A stretch of 64,000 nucleotides of DNA from Triticum aestivum. Its lineage: Eukaryota; Streptophyta; Magnoliopsida; Poales; Poaceae. The stretch covers positions 23,832,025-23,896,024 of the forward strand of contig NC_057811.1 in assembly GCF_018294505.1 (NCBI RefSeq), written 5' to 3'. The translations under genes were made by a program, and so were the position numbers. Every line of letters begins with the position of its first letter. The stretch's first letter is position 1. Positions 21,793 through 33,500 of this stretch are shown here, one piece after another. The notes beneath the pieces are model-generated. The model worked only from the letters and a program-made list of their open reading frames with translations, ran no database searches and was not told the origin of the DNA.

Positions 21793-22180
21793 CACCCTCT
21801 CCACCCCACCCTCCTCCGTCCGCCGCCGCCTGCCACCCCATCCAGCACCGTCCTCGTCCACCATGCCGGAGCTGATACCCCGACGCCGCCGTCCATTACA
21901 AGAGATCGACCTCTCTCATCCACGGCTTCGGACCGGGATCCTTGCATCCCGTCCTCTCGCTTCATCCCCGCCGTCGTCCACCTTGCCGGCGCCACTCCTA
22001 CGACCGTCTCGTCCACCGCGCCCCGCCGCCACCGTCTACCCTCCTAGATCTGCTTCCACGCCGCCGACAGCCATCGCTATCGCAACACCGTCAAATTCTC
22101 AGCAGATGCGTACACGGCGCCGCACCAGAGGCGGTACTCTTTCGTATCTGCTCAACTTATTTATCGCAGCAAGAAAATAG
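21733..22180 (+). other. Possible 5' leader or first exon of a split gene
   Basis: GC- and Pro/Ser-rich sequence in several open frames. The frame from 21863 starts MPELIPRRRRPLQEIDLSHP and ends near TRRRTRGG, where GTACTC could be a donor. Composition is typical of a plant 5' UTR or first exon. It may belong to the multi-exon gene at 36354-38941, with CACTA-2 inserted between. Low confidence. Confidence 0.25.
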
Positions 22181-22365
22181 ATCGTCACTGCTTTACTCTG
22201 AATTCTTGTCTTGGTTGCGAAGTTGCCTTTGTCCGGTTTCCACCTTCAGATCCGCCATGGCACGCTCAACACTAAACTCCCAATGCTTATGGTTTCCCCT
22301 TTTATATTCCACACTAGTTAAATCACAGTAGCACTACTAGAAAAAGGGCTATAGATGGGATTGAC

Positions 22366-23330
22366 ACTAATGGCGCACCAGACAAGTGGTGCGCCATTAG
22401 TATATACTAATGGCGCACCACCTTCTGATACGCCATTAGAGTTGAAACTACTAATGGCGCACCTGGCCCAGGGTGCGCCATTAGTATCCTAAAAAAAAAA
22501 AATTTAACTAGTGCGCCTGTCCAAACATACTAATGGCGCATCTAGACGCAGTGCGCCATTAGTAGTTGAAACTACTAATGGCGCACCTGGCCTAGGGTGC
22601 GCCATTAGTATAAAAAAAAATTTAACTAGTGCGCCTGTACAAACATACTAATGGCGCATCTAGATGCAGTGCGCCATTAGTAGTTGAAACTACTAATGGC
22701 GCACCTGGCCTAGGGTGCGCCATTAGTATCAAATTTTTTTTTAACTAGTGCGCCTGTCCAAACATACTAATGGCGCATCCGGACACAGTGCGCCATTAGT
22801 AGTTGAAACTACTAATGGCGCACCTGGCCTAGGGTGCGCCATTAGTATAAAAAAAAATTTAACTAGTGCGCCTGTCCAAACATACTAATGGCGCATCTAG
22901 ATGCAGTGCGCCATTAGTAGTTGAAACTACTAATGGCGCACCTGGCCTAGGGTGCGCCATTAGTATCAATTTTTTTTTAACTAGTGCGCCTGTCCAAACA
23001 TACTAATGGCGCATCCAGACACAGTGCGCCATTAGTAGTTGAAACTACTAATGGCGCACCTTGGCCAGGGTGCGCAATTAGTATCAAAAAAAAATTTAAC
23101 TAGTGCGCCTGTCCAAACATACTAATGGCGCATCCAGACAGAGTGCGCCATTAGTGGTTGCAACTAGTAATGGCGGACCTGTCCAAGGGTGCGCCATTAG
23201 TATCAACATTTTTTTTAACTAGTGCGTCTGTCCAAACATACTAATGGCGCACCACCAGCTGGTGCGCCATTAGTAACCTGGATTACTAATGGCGCATTTA
23301 GAGTTGGTGTGCCATTAGTAAGTGGGCAGC
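22366..23330. repeat. Left subterminal array of CACTA-2
   Basis: About seven tandem units with a period near 118-124 bases start with GTTGAAACTACTAATGGCGC at 22441, 22565, 22683, 22802, 22920 and 23038. Each holds two palindrome-like pairs (ACTAATGGCGCACC and GGTGCGCCATTAGT). Such subterminal motifs are where CACTA transposition proteins bind in related systems. Confidence 0.85.
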
Positions 23331-23798
23331 AACAAGATATTTTGGACAGCCTCTCCTACCCACACTCACTTTCTCCCCACTTCATTCTCTCCACCTCCTC
23401 CTTGTCTCGGGTGCCTCCTCTTTTTGACCTCATTTCCACCATAGATTCATTCAATTTAAGTGGTTAAATTACCTTGTTTTGATAGGTAAGTAAGGGGGAA
23501 GCTATATTTATGTTGTTCTCCCTACAACAATGTGCACATGCACTTTTTATGGCCTAGCTAGATCTATGTATGTTCGTGGTGTTGCATATGTTTGTGGTGT
23601 TGCATATGTGTTTGTGTTTGGAGGTGTACCGGTATTTGAAATGCGATAGTTGCCAATATTTTGCCGGAATGTTGATTCATTTCCGTTTCGGCGAGAACTT
23701 TGGCATTAAGCATTCTTTTTGGTCCTATTTTTAGGGAAAGTCATGCCAAATTTTTTCTTGGTTCTAAAATATCGTTTTGCTCTACCCCGCAGGCGACC
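23331..23798 (+). promoter_or_regulatory. 5' leader and leader intron of the CACTA-2 transposase gene
   Basis: A pyrimidine-rich leader (23350-23450) ends in a strong donor, GTAAGTAAGGG, near 23485. The matching acceptor is CCCGCAG just before GCGACCATG at 23793. The intron part at 23655-23760 resembles 30165-30250 upstream of the second gene. Confidence 0.45.
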
Positions 23799-25573
23799 AT
23801 GGTCCGCATGATGACCGAAGGCATCGTGAATAGGTTTTTGAGGTCCGCGAAGGCCGAGATGCTTGAAAAGAACGAGACGGAGATAAGATGTCCGTGTCGA
23901 AGATGCAAGCTGAAGAGCCTTATTGCGGACCCGGAATCCTGGCAGGTGCGGGACCACCTGCTCTTGCGTGGTTTCATGGATGGCTATCGGTGGCAAGGTG
24001 ATGAAGATGACTACGAAGTCGTCCATGGGGGCCGGGCAAGAAATGAGGAAGGGCAGCAAGACAACCGCCGTGGCTCGGGCGGGCGAGAAGACGAAGAATC
24101 CCCAGGAGATGATCACGACGGTGATGCTGTACACAGTCATCATGTAGAAGATGCAGGACATGATGATGAGGAAGATGCCGGAGCAGACGACGGGCATGAT
24201 CATGAAGATGATGATGCCGGCGGAGCAGACGACGCTGGACCATTGATGGGCTGGGTGCAGGACCCTCATATTCAAGAGCTGCTTCTCAAGCAGACGGATA
24301 ACGCAAGAGCTGCCGCCGAGAGAAAGCCAAGCTGGATCAACTGGAGATAGACGCGATTACTCCATTGTATGAAGGATGCAGGCCCGAGGATACCCGCCTG
24401 AAAGTAACGCTCATGGCTCTGGAGATGAAGGTAAAGCACAAAATGACCGACGCATGCTTCGACGAGAACATGTCATTCTGGCACGAACGTCTTCCCAAGG
24501 GGAACAAGTGCCCGACCAGTTTCGAGGAGGCGAAGAAAATCGTGTGTCCTCTGGATTTACCGCACGTGAAATACCATGTGTGCATGAACAATTGCATCAT
24601 TTATCGGGACGAGCACGCGGAGTCTACCATATGTCCGGTGTGCGGCGTCACTCGATACAAGAAGAGGAAGAAAGCTCCTCGAAAAGTGGTGTGGTACTTT
24701 CCGATCACTCCTCGTCTGCAGCGGTATTTCGCGGACCCTAAGGTAGCAAAGCTCCTGCGTTGGCATGCGGATAGGGAGGAGAAGAAGCGAGAAGATGACG
24801 CAAATGATCCGGAGATAGATAAAAAAGACAAGATGCTGAGTCACCCTAAGGATGCGAGCCAGTGGCAAGCGTTGAACTTCGAAGACCTAGAATTTGGGAA
24901 CGATCCAAGGAACATCGTGCTGGGCGCGAGCACCGATGGAGTCAATCCGTTTGGCAGCCAGAGAAGCACACATAGCACCTGGCCTGTGTTTGTGTGGATG
25001 TACAACCTTCCCCCCTGGTTGTGCATGAAGAGGAAGTACATTCACATGAGTATGCTAATCGAAGGACCGAAACAACCAGGGAGCGACATCAATCTATATC
25101 TGGGGCTGCTGAAAGAGGAGCTAGACACGCTGTGGAAAATGCCAGCCAATACGTGGTCCAGGTGGTCCACGCTGCTCACGACGGTGCACGACTATCTCGG
25201 TTACGGATATCTCGCAGGGCAGGTGGTCCACGGATTTTCTGGATGCGTCAGGTGCATGGATGACACAACGTATCGCCAGCTAGATAGAGATCCCGGGTCT
25301 TCGAAAACCGTGTTCATGGGACATCGAAGGTGGCTTCGCGACGATGACCCGTGGAGAAAACGCAAGGATCTATTCGATGGTGAAACCGAACCCCGAGGAC
25401 GCCCGCGTACGAGGAGCGGCGAGGAAATAGACGAGCTGTCATGCATATCACGAAGAACGTGTGCGAGAGTCTGCTTGGTACCTTGCTCAACATGCCAGAG
25501 AGGACCAAAGATGGGCCGAAAGCAAGGGCAGACTTGAAATCAATGGGCATCAGGCAGGAGCTTCACGCTATAT

Positions 25574-25610
<37 letters not shown>

Positions 25611-27186
25611 GGCGAAGCAGGACACGGAAAGTCGTCGCAAAGGCAAAAAGGCCAAGAAGACCGGAAATGACTACCCTCCCGCGTGCTTCACTCTAAGTCA
25701 GGAGGAGATCGAGCAGTTTTTCACCTGCCTCGTAGGAGTAAAACTTCCTTACGGTTACGCGGGGAAGATAAGCAGATACCTAGACCTAGCGAAGCTGAAG
25801 TTCAGCGGGATGAAGTCTCACGACTGTCACGTGCTGATGACGCAGATACTTCCAGTTGCAATCCGTGGGATCATGGACGCGCACGTCCGTGAAACGCTAT
25901 TTGGCCTATGCAACTTTTTCGACGTCATCTCTCGGAAGTCTGTTGGCGTGAGGCAACTCAGAAGGCTACAGGAAGAGATCGTGGTGATACTATGCGAGCT
26001 TGAGATGTACTTCCCGCCCGCATTCTTCGACGTTATGGTGCATCTGCTGGTCCATATCGTGGACGATATCATCCAACTCAGGCCGACGTTCCTGCACAGC
26101 ATGATGCCGTTCGAAAGGATGAATTGTGTCATCAAAGGATACGTTCGCAACATGTCACGTCCAGAGGGAAGCATAGCCAGGGGCTTTCTGACCGAAGAGT
26201 GCATCTCCTACTGCACGAATTATCTAGGCATCGAGAACCCCGTTGGTCTGCCCGTCAACAGGCACCTCGGCAGGCTCGCTGGATGGGGTCACCGTGAGGG
26301 TCGCCGCGAAATGCATGTCGACTTCGAGGGTCGACTCGCCGACTTTGAAAGAGCAAACCTAGTCGCACTACAACACATAGACGTAGTCGATCCTTGGGTG
26401 GTAGAGCACAAAACCTTTATTAAGAAGACGTACAATGACCGAGGCCAACAGAGGACGGATGGAGATATACTCAAAGAGCACAACTCATGTTTCACGCGTT
26501 GGTTCAAGCAGAAGCTTCTGTCGTACCCTTTACATGAGGATTCTTCCGCGGAAGAACAACTCATATTCGCCTTGTCACAGGGCGCCGAGCACAACCTGAT
26601 GACCTATGAGGCGTACGATATCAACGGCTACACATTCTACACCGAGGCCAAGGACATGAAGAGCGATGGTTATCAGAACTCCGGGGTAACGATGGAATCC
26701 TACACCGGTAACGACAAGGACAGATACTACGGAAGGATCGAGGAGATCTGGGAGCTGAGCTACGCTGGAGAGAAGGTCCCGATGTTCCGTGTCAGATGGG
26801 CCAAGAGCGTCCTAAAAGAAGACCGGTATTTCACCACCATGGTTATACCCGAAGCCAAAACCAAGACCGCAGGCGCAAACATCACCGCGAAAAATGAGCC
26901 ATGGGTACTGGCTTCCCAAGTGGACCAATGCTTCTTCATTACTGACCCGTCAAAGCCCAGTCGTGTTGTCGTGAGGAGAGGCAAAAGGAAGATCATCGGA
27001 ATGGATGGAGTAGCCAATGAGCAAGACTTCGACAAGTACGGCGACCCGAGAATCGAACATGATGACGATGATGAAGTAGCAGCATACACCACAAGAAGAA
27101 GCAGGACCACCCTACCTAAAGGACGTCCGTTCCACAGAAGAACTCCATTTGCGAAAAAGAAGGGCAAGAAGATTGTGAACAGATAG
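23799..27186 (+). pseudogene. TNP2-type CACTA transposase, disrupted
   Basis: The start MVRMMTEG precedes a transposase-associated zinc domain (IRCPCRRCKLKSLI, then HLLLRGFMDGYRW). An acidic linker comes next, then the TNP2 catalytic region with CPVCGVTRYKKRKKAPRKVV, LGASTDGVNPFGSQ and VVHGFSGCVRCMDD. The part from 25441 carries MHITKNVCESLLGTLLNMPE, DUF4218-like (MPFERMNCVIKGYVRN) and DUF4216-like (FRVRWAKSVLKEDRYFTTMV) domains and a basic tail. Two breaks are visible. A frameshift lies near 24315-24325. A deletion with frame change lies near 25440, where TNP2 proteins normally have several tens of residues between the GEEIDEL segment and MHITKN. A GAT microsatellite at 25577-25610 encodes 11 Asp. 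Not functional as it stands. Confidence 0.9.
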
Positions 27187-27549
27187 CTAGCTAAGATCGA
27201 TTGTATTTAAATCGTAGCCTGCATTTCTCGATTGTATTTCATGGGCACTTTTTGAACTATCATGAATATTTTTAAATTTCATGGACACTCGATCTCGATC
27301 CCCCTCCATCTCGATCGCTATCCCACCTCGCCAGATCCGGTCCCCCTCGCCGCCGAGCACCCCCCGGTCCACTGGCCCCCCGCACCCCGCGCACCCTCCC
27401 CCGCTCCACCGGCATTACTGTTTGATGATATTTAAAAAAAAATTATTACTGTCTTATAAAAAAATATTACTGTTATGATTTAAACAAGTTTGAATATATT
27501 TAAACACAAATAAAGATCAAACAGCATTTTAAATGCATAAAAAAAATTG
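27187..27549. other. Downstream of the transposase gene
   Basis: 3' flank, then C-rich and A-rich stretches. No gene recognised. Confidence 0.4.
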
Positions 27550-27618
27550 TGGAGCCTGGGAATCGAACCCAAGACCTCCTGGTGTGAGAACTGGCTGCTG
27601 ACCAGTCGAGCTAGTAGA
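27550..27618 (-). repeat. tRNA-like sequence with Pol III boxes
   Basis: On the minus strand TAGCTCGACTGG resembles an A box and GGGTTCGATTCCC is an exact B box, within about 70 bases ending CCTGGGTTC-type T-arm sequence (T-arm CTTGGG/CCCAGG). The anticodon stem is poorly paired, so it is more likely a tRNA-derived relic or SINE head than a working tRNA. Confidence 0.4.
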
Positions 27619-27683
27619 GGGAACTTGGTGTGGAGCAGGTCAGGTGGAAGATAACCTGTTGGCTCGAGCAGAAATAAAAAAAA

Positions 27684-27764
27684 TACTAATGGCGCACCAG
27701 GGTGAGGTGCGCCATTAGTGTGGATGAACTTATGGCGCACCGAGGGGTGGTGCGCCATTAGTAT
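27684..27764. repeat. Internal cluster of CACTA-2 subterminal motifs
   Basis: Two inverted pairs, ACTAATGGCGCACC...GGTGCGCCATTAGT and a second with TATGGCGCACC, stand mid-element, about 5 kb from the left end and 7.6 kb from the right. They match the terminal arrays. Confidence 0.75.
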
Positions 27765-27769
27765 TGTGC

Positions 27770-28190
27770 CCTCGCCCAAACCTATCCCGGCCCGGCCCAA
27801 ACCTATCCCCTCTCTCTCCCTCCCCCTCGCCCTCGATCCCCTTCCCCTCTCCTCTCCCGACGCCGCTGCCCCGCCGCCTCGACGCCGCCCCGTCGTCCTC
27901 GTCTCCGCCCCGACGCCCCGACGCCGCCCTCTCCTCTCCCGACGCTGCCGCCCCGCCGCCCCGTCGTCCTCGTCTCCTCGGCGTCGCTCTCCTCGTCTCC
28001 TCCCCGCTGGCCGCTGGCCGCGCCCGTGGCCAGCCCCGTCGACAAGTTCGCGCTCCTCCCCGCCTTTCTCCAGGTACCCCGCCACCCGCCCCGGCGCTCG
28101 TGCCCGCGGCATACGTTTAACGTTAACCCACTCCAGATGCTTTCGATACTGAATCTTGATGGTTGCTGCTGTATTTGTGTGTGTGTGCAG
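27770..28190 (+). other. Possible 5' UTR and first exon of the captured protease gene
   Basis: C-rich CTCCCC repeats and GACGCCGCCC repeats look like a grass 5' UTR. FALLPAFLQ-type coding before a GT at 28074 could be an exon end. An intron would run to the CAG at 28188-28190. No IMP2 N-terminal motif (S-M-x-P) is seen. Confidence 0.3.
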
Positions 28191-28355
28191 GTCGCCGGTG
28201 GACCACCAGAGGAAGACGATCAAGAGGCTGATTGGGCTGCCGGCGACTGGGTCAGCCTCCCGGAGAAGGAGGAGGTCCGGAAGATACAGGAGGGCCACTG
28301 CTGGGTCGAAGGGGACAACTGCAGCGTCAGCTGGGACTCGAGAGCCTACGGCCCT
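28191..28355 (+). pseudogene. Captured exon of mitochondrial inner membrane protease subunit 2-like gene
   Basis: The exon is bounded by CAG and GTAAG. The first part reads SPVDHQRKTIKRLIGLP, with the KR that in IMP peptidases carries the general-base lysine. After a one-base loss near 28240 the next frame reads GDWVSLPEKEEVRKIQ and EGHCWVEGDN, then SWDSRAYGP. The EGHCWVEGDN-x3-SWDSR-x-(F/Y)GP block is diagnostic of IMP-type S26 peptidases, which process proteins sorted to the mitochondrial intermembrane space. The exon with the catalytic serine and the final exon (PLGL...) are not found. It lies inside CACTA-2, so it is a captured, non-functional fragment. Confidence 0.75.
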
Positions 28356-30164
28356 GTAAGAAACAAATTCTACTGCTCCCTTGGAAATTTTCACCTAATT
28401 CTTGCTGCTGCTGCTTGTTTGTGCTTGCAAAAAAAATTCTGCTTGGTCAGAAAAACGTGTAACCCAACTCCTCACCCGGGTTTGTTAGAAGATGGAAACT
28501 GCCCTGTTATATATGCATCATTGTATTACTCTGTTTATATCTTCTGGTTTGATCTAGCTGCAGTTTGTATTGTACTAAATTAAACCCATATTTCTTAGCT
28601 CCATTAAATAAGCGCCTAATCAAGCTAAGCAGTGGGAGGGGGCTTGCACTTTTCTTGGTGCTATTTTTGATACTGCTATGGTGTCATGTTCATTTGGTTA
28701 ATGTCACTGTTGATGAACTACAGTCCACCCGCAGTTTGAAATTCATTCAAATCCATCACCTTCAAATATGCTCCCACATCTCACTCACTCCAAGTTTTTT
28801 TGGATCCTTTGCATGACTAATTGTTAAGCTGATACAATATGAGTAGAACTTCACGTGTTATATCAGTAGATGGTGATGCTATTGGTCTTCTTAAAATAAT
28901 TTGTCCTCTTTTGTGCTCATACAATTTTGGAATGGTATGCGTGTCTGCACCCATCAAGCCATTGTTAATTCTGGATGCTGGCCATCAAGACTACATACTA
29001 CTGCATTCTGGTGCACCTCCAACAACCACATAACAGCAGCCCAAATTTTAATTTTCTTGCTGCTGCTGCTTGTTTGTGGTGCACTTGTTGTAGCAGCAGC
29101 ACTACATCAAGCACAAGTCTTGTAGTAGTTAGCATAGCAGCCTAGTGGCACTCTTGTTAAGCTATTGCATTGTACTATGTAGACTTGTAAAGGCCTTGCT
29201 TTTGGGTAGTCCATATGCATATGTGAACCTTGTTGTTTAGTTGATGCAGCTACATGCTCCTTTTGGGTGGTCAGTATGCATATGTGAACCTTGCAGTGTA
29301 GTTGATGCAACTACATATAAACCTTGTTGCGTAGTTGATGCAACTACATGTGAACCTTGCTGTTAAGTTTAGATGATGGATGTGTACTCCTATGAACTAA
29401 TTTCCTGATATTATGAACTATGTTGCTGGTAATGATGCCATTAACTGTCAAGACTTGTGTGAAAATATTGTGTAATTATCTATGACATATTTCCAAATAG
29501 GTCATGCCAAACTTTTTAACATAAGATGTGTGATGTCAGATTTTCAAATAGGTCATGCTAAAATACTGTGTAACATTAGATGTTACTCTAGTGGCAAAAG
29601 CAATATTTGGCGAAAACTGGAGTGTCAAAAGCAAAACAAATAACATAGGGCAATATGGTCTTTTCCCTGCTCCGTTTGGTCAAAACATCCATTAACCTAA
29701 CAGAATGGCAATTGTGATAATTGTCACAAACTAAGAGTGGCAAAAGCGAGATGTCAAAATCTAGAGTGGCATAAGAAAATTTGACAAAATCTAGTGGCAA
29801 AAACAAAATTTTCCCATATAAAATAATACAAAGCATGTTGTAAATATAGCAGCTCTGTTCCTTTTGTTGTAATGCCTAATGCCTTCATATTCTACTTGTA
29901 TCACTGTATCATTGTAGCAAAAGTACAAGGATCGGATCACTTGGGCATGAAATGGTTCCAGAAACCAAATTTTTTTTGCTCAATTTGCTGCTGTCCAGTA
30001 CATCTTGTTAAAATTGCTGCTGACCAGTACATCTTTGCAATATATGGTGATGTGTACCATTCTTGATAGGATGTATCAATTGTAGTAGATGGTCAAGAAG
30101 ATGTATAGAAAAGAAAAATGATGGTATACTTGTCCACCCGAGAGGCCCTTGTCCACCCGAGAGG
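28356..30164. other. Intron-like or non-coding interior of CACTA-2
   Basis: No coding frame. TTGCTGCTGCTGCTTGTTTG occurs twice (about 28402 and 29055) in similar contexts, and AACCTTG(T/C)-x-GTAGTTGATGCA recurs three or four times at 29225-29350. May be captured intron sequence of the protease gene. Confidence 0.35.
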
Positions 30165-30595
30165 CCCTTGAGTTTGCCGGAATGTCGATTAACTTCCGTT
30201 CCGGCAAATTCGGGTACTCCATATGTCCTATTTTCAGCAAAGGTCATGCTGAAATTTTCCGTGAATTTTAGCATGACTTTGCTAAAAATAGGACATATGG
30301 GGTACTTGTGACTAATGCATGGGCCGGGGTATCTTAGTAGTTAATTAAGTAGGATCAAGTGCCCCGGCGTACTTGTGACTAATGCTTGGCTTTTAGGGTG
30401 CCTCGGTGTCGATAAAAACCGAAATGATGAAAGCTTAGGCTTTTAGGGTGCCTCGGCGTCGAAAAACCCTCAATGATAAAAGCTTAGCTTTTAGGATGCC
30501 TCGGTGTCGACAAACCCTAAATGATGAGACCATGATCTTGTTCCTTGACAATAACCAACTTTTTGACCAAACTTTGTTCCTATTTAGAGAGAAAC
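30165..30595 (+). promoter_or_regulatory. Upstream region of the second CACTA-2 gene: hairpins and tandem repeats
   Basis: TTGCCGGAA...TTCCGGCAA at 30174-30206 forms a 9-bp stem. A longer imperfect inverted repeat of about 44 bases per arm (30211-30258 against 30263-30308, sharing CCATATGTCCTATTTT and its inverse) follows. Three tandem units of about 48 bases (TTTTAGGGTGCCTCGGTGTC) lie at 30390-30520. The first part resembles 23655-23760 in the transposase leader. Confidence 0.55.
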
Positions 30596-33500
30596 ATGGC
30601 CAACAACGATGAGGCCGGGGGTTCGAGCGTCAAGCCATTCTGGATGCTGTCCCAGGAGATGGAGGAACAACCTCACTTGTATGAGGACGCCGCCTTCCCC
30701 ACCGATCCTGAGACCACTGATGCTACCGCCGAGGATGACCCCACTGATGCCACCACTGATGGTGCCGCCGAGGATGCCACCACTGATGGTGCCGCCGAGG
30801 ATGCCACCACTGATGATGGCGGCGCACGCACAGATGGCAGCCAACCGAAGAGGCAACGGAAGGACCGGCGCCCGACCGTGCTCCGCACCCTCAAGGAGGA
30901 AGTTACTGAAGTGGACTCCGACGGGAATCCAACGGCGCCCGAACGAATAGTCAAGGGGTACTCGCTTCAGCTCGGGTGCATTCTCCGGAGCACCGTCTCG
31001 ATCAACACCGAGAACCTGAGGCATCCTGACCGAGGGAATTTGCGCAACCTCCTCTTCACGAAGCTGCACGAACGATACAAGTTCCCCGCTGAATTTGAAA
31101 ACACAAGCCTCAAAGGGAATAAAGTGAACAATGCTGCCCTCACGAAGATGAGCAAGGCCCTGTCTACTTGGAAAAGCAATGTGAAGAGAATGGTCGAGAA
31201 AGGTGAGAGTTATGAGAAGATCAAGGAGAAAAATCCTTCGATCACCGAAGATGACTACAATGACTTCAAGATCAATTGCTCGAGCACCGCAAACTCCGAA
31301 TCAAGTAAGTGGGGGAAAGAAATGCGGGAGCTGAACTTAGGGGAACACACACTCGGTCCCGGCGGTTACAGAGTGGCGGAGCCTATATGGGACAAGGAGG
31401 AGGCGGACCGTGCCGAGCAAGGCCTACCGCCCCTCTTCGATAAATACGGTGACAAGCAGACCAGGAACTTTGTCAGGGCCCGGTACAAGAAGGACCCGAA
31501 AACAAAGGAGCTTACCACGGATCCGAAGACCAGGGCGCTTGAGCTTGTTCTGGTAAGGAATACACCCCCTCGTAATTAGCTCCATATGGTTGCATTCTAA
31601 TTAATGAAGCCAAATTTCTAAATGGTTCACATTCCTTCCGCAGGCGACTGAAAGCAGTAGCGCGGGGTCGACTAAGAGCAACCCTTGGGACACCACTCTA
31701 AATAGGGCGTTGAATGTAATGAAGAACAAGGATAAGCTCAGTAAGCCGACGTCAGCTGGTCGTGTGGCCGGCAAAGGCTTGTCGACAAAATGGTCGTCAT
31801 ACTATGACACTGCTGGGCGAAAGGAGAAAAAGACCAGCTCGGAAAGCCAGGCGCGCGAGGTTCAAGAACTCAGGGCACAGGTGGCGCGGATTCCGGAGAT
31901 TGTCCAAGAGCAAGTGCAACAACAACTCGGAGCGACGATCACCGCCATTGTGCCTACCTTGATCCAGGGGATTAGTGCGTGGATTGCGGGCGGCCAACAG
32001 GGGCCGCCCCCGATTCCTAGCTTCACGGCCAGCAACTCGCAGAACGCGATGGCGGGGCCATTGGTGTCTCCGGCGGAGCCGGCATTGGTGTCTCCGACGC
32101 CGGCACGGGAGCTTAATGCACCCGGGTGTACGCCGGCCGGCACCTCTGCAGCAAGCGGCCCCTCCGTCAACTGCACGCCCGCCGTTGGCGGTGCCTCGAC
32201 ATTAGCCGAGCTCGACGCCATCATCACGGTAACTAATTAAGCCTCTCTCGGCCGAGGACTTCATCTCCTTGCCTTTGACTGGGCATCCCTAACGCCCTAC
32301 ATGTTTTCGCAGGGCGCCGCCGACGTTCCGTGCACTCTCCTGCACTTCGTGAACAACGAGTTGGTCGATGTCGCCAAGGGCAAAATCGTTCAACCGGGCA
32401 ACCCCTTGTTCCACGGTACCCAGATGCCACCCAACTTGTTTAGGGTTCAACTGGTTCGGGTGCTGCCAGGCTGCGACGAGGTGTTACCTCCGATTCGACC
32501 AATGGGGGCCGACGATGATGACGTGATGAACCTCAGCGCCTGCCTGAGCTGGCCCCTGCTTTTGGCCGAAGAGCCAGATTCGTTTGGGGGCGGGGGACAC
32601 CACCCCAAAGACAACACCGCCAGTCGTGCCGGCGCCAAGTCGGCCCCATGGCAAGACCGCCGCAACGGTGCCGGACATCCCTATGCCACTGGATCCAAAC
32701 ATGCATATGGCACAGGATCAGAACGACGACGACGACGATACATTTGCCAACGTCGATCAGTACTTTGCCGATCATGGGGATGGTGGCGACTTCATGGGGC
32801 CTCCTTCTCAAGAACCCAACCCAACAAAAGACGTGTGCGATCTAGCTGGTACCGCGGAGAAGCCAAGTTGCAACAGGCGTCGTCTGCAGTTCAGCTCTCA
32901 GGAGACGCCTCCAGCTGCCGACTTCACCGAGCCTCAAATAGGCCAGGTGCCAAATATGATCAGCCCCAACACACTCAAGAAGGCGGTCTGTGAGCAGAAC
33001 TCGGTCCCATTACAGGAGATCAAGAAGAAGGCACGCAAAAGAAAGACTAACAAGGGTGCGGGCCAGCCGGCACCGAGTACGATCCGTGCTCAGGACGGGC
33101 CACCTTCAACTGCGGATATCTCGAGGAGGGTGCATGTGGCGGGTAGGCCGATGCTACCGAGAAATATGCTCGATGCTGCAACCGGTGCTATGCGGAGTCT
33201 GCATGACAGTGTGCTTTCTTTGGAGAAGCGGCGTCTCGGAGAGAAGGATGTGGCATACCCGGTTTTCGCGGCCAAGGTGCCAGAGGGCAAGGGCTTTGTG
33301 GATAACTCCATCGGGGGTACGATCGTCCTGCGGTTTGATGACATCCACGCTATGTTGAACCTTCATCCGCTGCACTACACCTTCGTTCGGCTATTTTCGC
33401 TGAGTATGGAGATGCGGATCATTCGCGACAAGACCCCGGACATCGTGATAGTCGACCCCTTCTACATGCGTGCCAAGATCTTGGGCAGCGCTGGGGACCG

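Noticed and set aside
22366..23330. CRISPR-like appearance of the regular 118-124-bp repeats
   Set aside because: Units are long, palindromic and bounded by CACTA termini in a plant genome; this is a subterminal array.
27480..28394. 304-residue minus-strand frame
   Set aside because: It is antisense to the protease exon and its C-rich leader; the sequence is Arg/Gly low-complexity.
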